Source: Streptomyces scopuliridis RB72 (lineage in GTDB: Bacteria; Actinomycetota; Actinomycetes; Streptomycetales; Streptomycetaceae). From it: DNA of 64,000 bases. Below the pieces are notes generated by a model. It worked only from the letters and a program-made list of their open reading frames with translations. It searched no databases and was not told the origin of the DNA. The stretch is taken from the NCBI RefSeq assembly GCF_000718095.1, contig NZ_JOEI01000009.1, positions 372,001 through 436,000 of the forward strand, given 5' to 3'. Below are positions 63,415 to 64,000 of the stretch, in pieces (position 1 is the first letter of the stretch; every line of letters starts with the position of its first letter). The translations under genes were made by a program, and so were the position numbers.

Positions 63415-64000
63415 AATCGGCCTTTCTTCTGTCGGAAAAACGCGAACGAGCGCCGAGGGCGGTCGCCCCGTTGACGCCGGCGGGAACAGGCGTACGCTCC
63501 GCCGCCATTCCCTGCGCCCCCAGCGGCTCGGGGACCGGCTCGGGAACGATCTCCTCGTGCGAGCCGTCCGGCTCGGCCGCCGCCCGCTTGCGGCGCCGGT
63601 AGCGCGGCGGTACGAAGGCCTGGGCCCAGAGCGGGGCCCGCGGTGTGAAGCGCGGCAGCAGCAGGAGCACCAGCCCCACCGCGCTCAGGACGACGACGAC
63701 CGGCAGGATCCACATCGACGCCGAGTGCACCGAGTACAGGACCACACCGAACGCGATCAGCGCCGACCAGAAGTACATGATCAGGACGGACCTGCTGTGC
63801 GAGTGACCGATCTCCAGCAGCCGGTGGTGGAGATGGCCCCGGTCGGCGGCGAACGGCGACTGGCCGTTCCAGGCGCGGCGTACGACGGCCAGCACCAGGT
63901 CCGCGAACGGGATCGCGATGATCGTCAGCGGCAGCAGCAGCGGGATGAAGACCGGCAGGGCGGCGTGTGTGGCCGCGCGCCCTGACCCCTCGAAGACCTT
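63404..64000 (-). CDS. WecA/TagO-like undecaprenyl-phosphate sugar-1-phosphate transferase, C-terminal part
   Basis: Partial: 198 codons visible, the N-terminal part lies beyond the right edge. Membrane helices LPVFIPLLLPLTIIAIPFADLVLAVV and a following pair (MYFWSALIAFGVVLYSVHS, ILPVVVVLSAVGLVLLLLP), with the family motif RGHLHHRLLEIGHSHSR, the His-rich loop typical of WecA/TagO enzymes. Transfers a sugar-phosphate to undecaprenyl phosphate, the first step of cell-wall teichoic acid or arabinogalactan-type polymers. The C-terminus is a charged cytoplasmic tail of about 70 residues. Same strand as and upstream of atpI, as in S. coelicolor. Confidence 0.9.
   Translation of the reverse strand, partial: KVFEGSGRAATHAALPVFIPLLLPLTIIAIPFADLVLAVVRRAWNGQSPFAADRGHLHHRLLEIGHSHSRSVLIMYFWSALIAFGVVLYSVHSASMWILPVVVVLSAVGLVLLLLPRFTPRAPLWAQAFVPPRYRRRKRAAAEPDGSHEEIVPEPVPEPLGAQGMAAERTPVPAGVNGATALGARSRFSDRRKADSRR

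Overview
The window is very GC-rich, with GTG/TTG starts and many ATGA stop-start overlaps. Its content (absC, scy-filP, chiS-chiR-chiC, nucS, IcmA, the atpI-to-atpC operon) identifies a Streptomyces chromosome. Gene order is close to what I recall of S. coelicolor SCO5420 down to SCO5365, read left to right. SCO correspondences are from memory of the family and were not searched.

Layout. 1-0.3 kb: left-edge regulatory DNA with three palindromes. 0.3-4.4 kb: thioredoxin-TPR protein, TetR regulator, and a MarR/ATPase/permease operon. 4.4-7.2 kb: isobutyryl-CoA mutase large subunit (icmA), a DUF3817 protein and a MarR regulator. 7.2-9.6 kb: MFS exporter divergent from an ArsR-type regulator. 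9.7-14.8 kb: the cslZ/glxA/cslA tip-glycan locus. 14.8-17.7 kb: thiamine-binding-like protein, DUF3817 and three AIM24 genes. 17.8-21.4 kb: absC, an OmpR-type two-component system and its acidic PepSY partner. 21.4-24.2 kb: meaB, a thiolase and methylmalonyl-CoA epimerase. 24.4-29.2 kb: scy and filP, the polar coiled-coil cytoskeleton. 29.3-33.3 kb: two tandem ABC ATPase/permease pairs. 33.3-36.2 kb: small conserved proteins, a luciferase-like oxidoreductase and nucS. 36.2-38.3 kb: G-rich repeats plus a TetR/quinone-oxidoreductase pair. 38.6-41.7 kb: membrane-anchored NTPase with an extracellular Pro/Ser tail, and a STAS protein. 41.8-45.7 kb: 3-hydroxybutyryl-CoA dehydrogenase, TetR, an ABC pair and ATP:cobalamin adenosyltransferase. 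45.7-49.7 kb: an accessory block (RHS remnant, esterase, monooxygenase, AraC, SDR). 50-54.6 kb: membrane protein and chiS-chiR-chiC. 54.7-63.1 kb: DUF2550 protein and the F1Fo ATP synthase operon. 63.4 kb to the edge: partial WecA/TagO-like phosphotransferase.

Functional themes. (a) B12-dependent acyl-CoA metabolism: IcmA, MeaB, epimerase, PduO-type adenosyltransferase, thiolase and hydroxyacyl-CoA dehydrogenase lie within 41 kb. (b) Polar growth and tip envelope: Scy/FilP and CslA/GlxA/CslZ are unusually close. (c) Energy: the ATP synthase operon carries strong hairpins between subunits. Three stretches (7.2-14.8, 36.2-38.3 and 45.7-49.7 kb) look like insertions into an otherwise conserved core. 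No rRNA, tRNA, CRISPR array, complete insertion sequence or phage gene was seen.
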